DNA from: Parabacteroides sp.
Lineage (GTDB): Bacteria > Bacteroidota > Bacteroidia > Bacteroidales > Tannerellaceae
Direction of reading: 5' to 3'
Assembly: GCA_020026285.1 (NCBI GenBank)
Contig: JAHHQS010000191.1
Span: 1-6,641, forward strand
Length of the DNA: 6,641 nt
The notes under the pieces are model-generated. The model searched no databases and was not told where the DNA came from. It was given only the letters and a program-made list of their open reading frames with translations. The position numbers and the translations under genes were made by a program. Position 1 is the first letter of the stretch, and each line of letters begins with the position of its first letter. This document shows positions 4,788 through 6,641 of the stretch, piece after piece.

Positions 4788-6304
4788 GAGTTTTGCTTGA
4801 CACAAATATAATCATCCATAGAGAAAACAAGCGTGTTTCCAATTATAGTATTGGCCACCTTTTTCGATGGTTGGATAAGTTAAAATATGATAAAGTAATC
4901 CATCCATACTCTGTATCCGAAATAAAAAAATATCGAGATCCAGAAACGCAAGAGGCTATTTCGGTAAAGCTGGAATCATATGAGGTAATCAAAACCATTA
5001 AGGATCCAGACAATTCTTTTTTAGAATTGATCGGAATTCCGGAAAAATCGCAAAATGACAGGATTGATGATTGCCTGTTGTTTGAAGTATATTCAAACAG
5101 AGTTGACATACTAATCACGGAGGATCGGAGACTAAGAAATAAAGCTATAAAGCTAGGTTTGAGTGACAGAGTTTTTTCAATAAATGCATTTATCAGTGCA
5201 GCGACGGCTGAAAACCCAAGTCTCATCGAATATAAAATGCTTGCCGTTGAAAAAACCTATTTCGGAAATGTTGATTTAACCGATTCTTTTTTTGACAGTT
5301 TCCGTATCGCTTATCCAGGATTTGATAAGTGGTTTGCTCGCAAGTGCGATGAAGAAGCTTACATATGTAATACGGATGCTGGAAAAGTACTGGGATTCCT
5401 CTACTTAAAAACAGAAGGTGTCGATGAGAATTACTCAGATATTGTTCCGCCCTTTAAACCGATGCGCAGATTAAAAGTAGGAACATTTAAAGTTGAATCT
5501 ACCGGATTTAGGTTGGGTGAGCGTTTTGTTAAAATTATTTTTGACAATGCCTTACAACGCAATGTTGACGAAATTTATGTAACACTCTATACAGATAGAG
5601 AAGAACTGTCCGCTTTGGCTGCATTACTGAAAAGGTGGGGCTTCACTGAATATGGAGTAAAAATTGGAAACGGGAAAGAAGAACAAGTTTTAGTAAAAAG
5701 GATGAAAGATTTTGATCATAATATTTCTTTTCGCAAAAACTTTCCCAACATTCAGTATGATTGCAACAAGTATATTTTGCCGATTTTTCCACAATATCAC
5801 ACCACACTACTCCCGGATTCCAAACTGAACAACGAGAATAAAATTGATTTTCTCGGAAGAGAACCTCATAGATATGCATTACAAAAGGTCTATATCTCGT
5901 GGGCCCCCGGAAATGGTGTAAAGCCCGGTGATCTAATTCTGTTTTATCGAACAGGCCCCGAAGGTTCAAATAAAAAATATACTTCGGTTGTTACAACAGT
6001 CGCTATGGTGGATGAAATTATTAGCAATATTCATTCTCAGGAGGAACTGCTTAGTATCTGTCAGAATCGAAGCGTCTTTTATACCGAAGAATTGAAAGGC
6101 TTTTGGCGTGATCATAGGCGTAATTTAAAAGTTTTAAAATTCATATTTGTCAAAAGCCTAAGCAAAAGATTAACATTGGGCTACCTTTGGGACCATGACA
6201 TTGTGTGTGCTCCAGGGGGACCTAGATCGTTTATGAAATTGAGTGATGAACAATATAATCAGATTATGCACGATTCTGAGACGGAAATTAAGTATGTAGA
6301 ATGA
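4784..6304 (+). CDS. PIN nuclease - GNAT-like - PUA-like (EVE/ASCH-type) three-domain protein
   Basis: 506 residues, no signal or membrane segment. Residues 1 to about 140 are a PIN domain: LLDTNIII (D6, N8), E46 in YSVSEIKKY, D95/D96 in DRIDDCLLF and D114 in LITEDRRLRNKA give the acidic metal-binding set of PIN ribonucleases. Residues about 150-308 resemble a GNAT acyltransferase: strand KVLGFLYLK, then FKVESTGFRLGERFVKII at 235-252 in the place of the acetyl-CoA loop and helix, then EIYVTLY and ALLKRWGFTEYG near the end of the fold. The classic R-x-x-G-x-G/A loop is degenerate (GFRLGER). Residues about 365-490 look PUA-like: VYISWAPGNGVKPGDLILFY and VVTTVAMVDEI match the beta pattern of EVE/ASCH domains, which bind modified bases or RNA. 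I chose the ATG at 4784 (AAAGGGG just upstream, ATGA overlap, PIN strand at once after the start) over TTG 4751. Roles as RNase toxin, RNA modifier or defence effector are inferred from domains. PIN is the surest domain, PUA-like next, GNAT third. Confidence 0.75.
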   Translation: MRVLLDTNIIIHRENKRVSNYSIGHLFRWLDKLKYDKVIHPYSVSEIKKYRDPETQEAISVKLESYEVIKTIKDPDNSFLELIGIPEKSQNDRIDDCLLFEVYSNRVDILITEDRRLRNKAIKLGLSDRVFSINAFISAATAENPSLIEYKMLAVEKTYFGNVDLTDSFFDSFRIAYPGFDKWFARKCDEEAYICNTDAGKVLGFLYLKTEGVDENYSDIVPPFKPMRRLKVGTFKVESTGFRLGERFVKIIFDNALQRNVDEIYVTLYTDREELSALAALLKRWGFTEYGVKIGNGKEEQVLVKRMKDFDHNISFRKNFPNIQYDCNKYILPIFPQYHTTLLPDSKLNNENKIDFLGREPHRYALQKVYISWAPGNGVKPGDLILFYRTGPEGSNKKYTSVVTTVAMVDEIISNIHSQEELLSICQNRSVFYTEELKGFWRDHRRNLKVLKFIFVKSLSKRLTLGYLWDHDIVCAPGGPRSFMKLSDEQYNQIMHDSETEIKYVE

Positions 6305-6317
6305 TGAGGATTTAATT

Positions 6318-6641
6318 TTGAAGGCGATTCTATTATCAATAAAACCAGAATATGTTGATAGGATATTGGCTGGTACAAAAAAATATGAATATCGTAAACG
6401 GCTAGCACGAAGTGACAGTTCTGTTCTACTTGTATATAGCACATCTCCGGTAATGAAAGTGGTGGCAAAAGTTGAAATACTAGGCACTATTTGTGCAGCT
6501 CCCTCTACCTTATGGGAACAGACTAAAAGTAACGCGGGCATTAGCAGAAAAAAATATCGGGAATATTTTCATGGGTGCAAAACAGCATACGCCTATGAAT
6601 TAGGAAAAGTGGAAATATTTGATCCTCCACGAGATTTATTA
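6318..6641 (+). CDS. ASCH-domain protein (TTG start, runs off right edge)
   Basis: The frame is open from TTG 6318 to the edge (108 codons). It reads MKAILLSIKPEYVDRILAG, then KKYEYRKRL, a YSTSPV strand, VVAKVEI and a GKVEIF strand. This order (ALLSIKP, K-x-E-x-RK, YATSP-like strand, later GKV) is that of ASCH proteins, a PUA-like fold; the K, E and R of KKYEYRK line the presumed substrate pocket. Known members include the small amidohydrolase YqfB, which removes acetyl from N4-acetylcytidine (family knowledge), but whether this one is an enzyme or a binder is not known. TTG is preferred because GAGGAT (6306-6311) sits at good spacing, similarity begins at once, and the only nearby ATGs (6301, 6304) hit TAA after a few codons. 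It starts 13 bases after the PIN gene stop and shares its AT-rich composition, so it is the third gene of the operon. Confidence 0.8.
   Translation, partial: MKAILLSIKPEYVDRILAGTKKYEYRKRLARSDSSVLLVYSTSPVMKVVAKVEILGTICAAPSTLWEQTKSNAGISRKKYREYFHGCKTAYAYELGKVEIFDPPRDLL

Noticed and set aside
6170..6541. Minus-strand frame of 123 codons over the PIN gene end and the ASCH gene
   Set aside because: It is antisense to two genes with clear family similarity on the plus strand.

Overview
The window looks like an accessory, mosaic stretch of a Bacillota genome, most likely a gut Clostridia (Ruminococcaceae/Lachnospiraceae type). The grounds are the ABC-F gene with a translated attenuator leader, an XRE regulator and a relaxase tail of the kind carried on clostridial conjugative or mobilizable elements, and abrupt composition changes from block to block. 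No housekeeping gene is visible. The organism call rests on recognised protein families, not on a search.

Left block (1-2907, minus strand): a consensus sigma-A promoter, a 29-codon leader ORF, stacked RNA hairpins including two intrinsic terminators, an ABC-F ATPase of the antibiotic-resistance/translation-factor type, and then, 18 bases further on, a heterodimer-type ABC exporter gene that runs off the left edge. The exporter starts like a full-length protein but keeps only about 97 residues before its Walker A motif, so nearly the whole membrane domain seems to be missing. The leader is arranged like transcription attenuators that sense stalled ribosomes.

Middle block (2908-4247): a divergent XRE-type regulator broken by one extra A in an A7 run (3064-3070); a GC-rich stretch of inverted repeats; a minus-strand relaxase remnant with only its C-terminal coiled-coil part; and an identical 22-base palindromic repeat on each side of that remnant (3483-3504 and 4135-4156). 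This is the debris of a mobile element.

Right block (4157-6641, plus strand): an AT-rich, compact operon with its own plausible promoter. It encodes a small P-loop kinase-like NTPase, a three-domain protein read as PIN nuclease, GNAT-like acetyltransferase and PUA-like (EVE/ASCH-type) domain, and an ASCH-domain protein that starts with TTG and runs off the right edge. The first two genes overlap by ATGA and the third starts 13 bases after the second. A nuclease, an acyltransferase fold, a modified-base-reader fold, an ASCH protein and a nucleotide kinase in one transcript on mobile-element cargo make this the best candidate here for an undescribed RNA-modification, toxin-antitoxin or defence system. 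Its function is inferred only.
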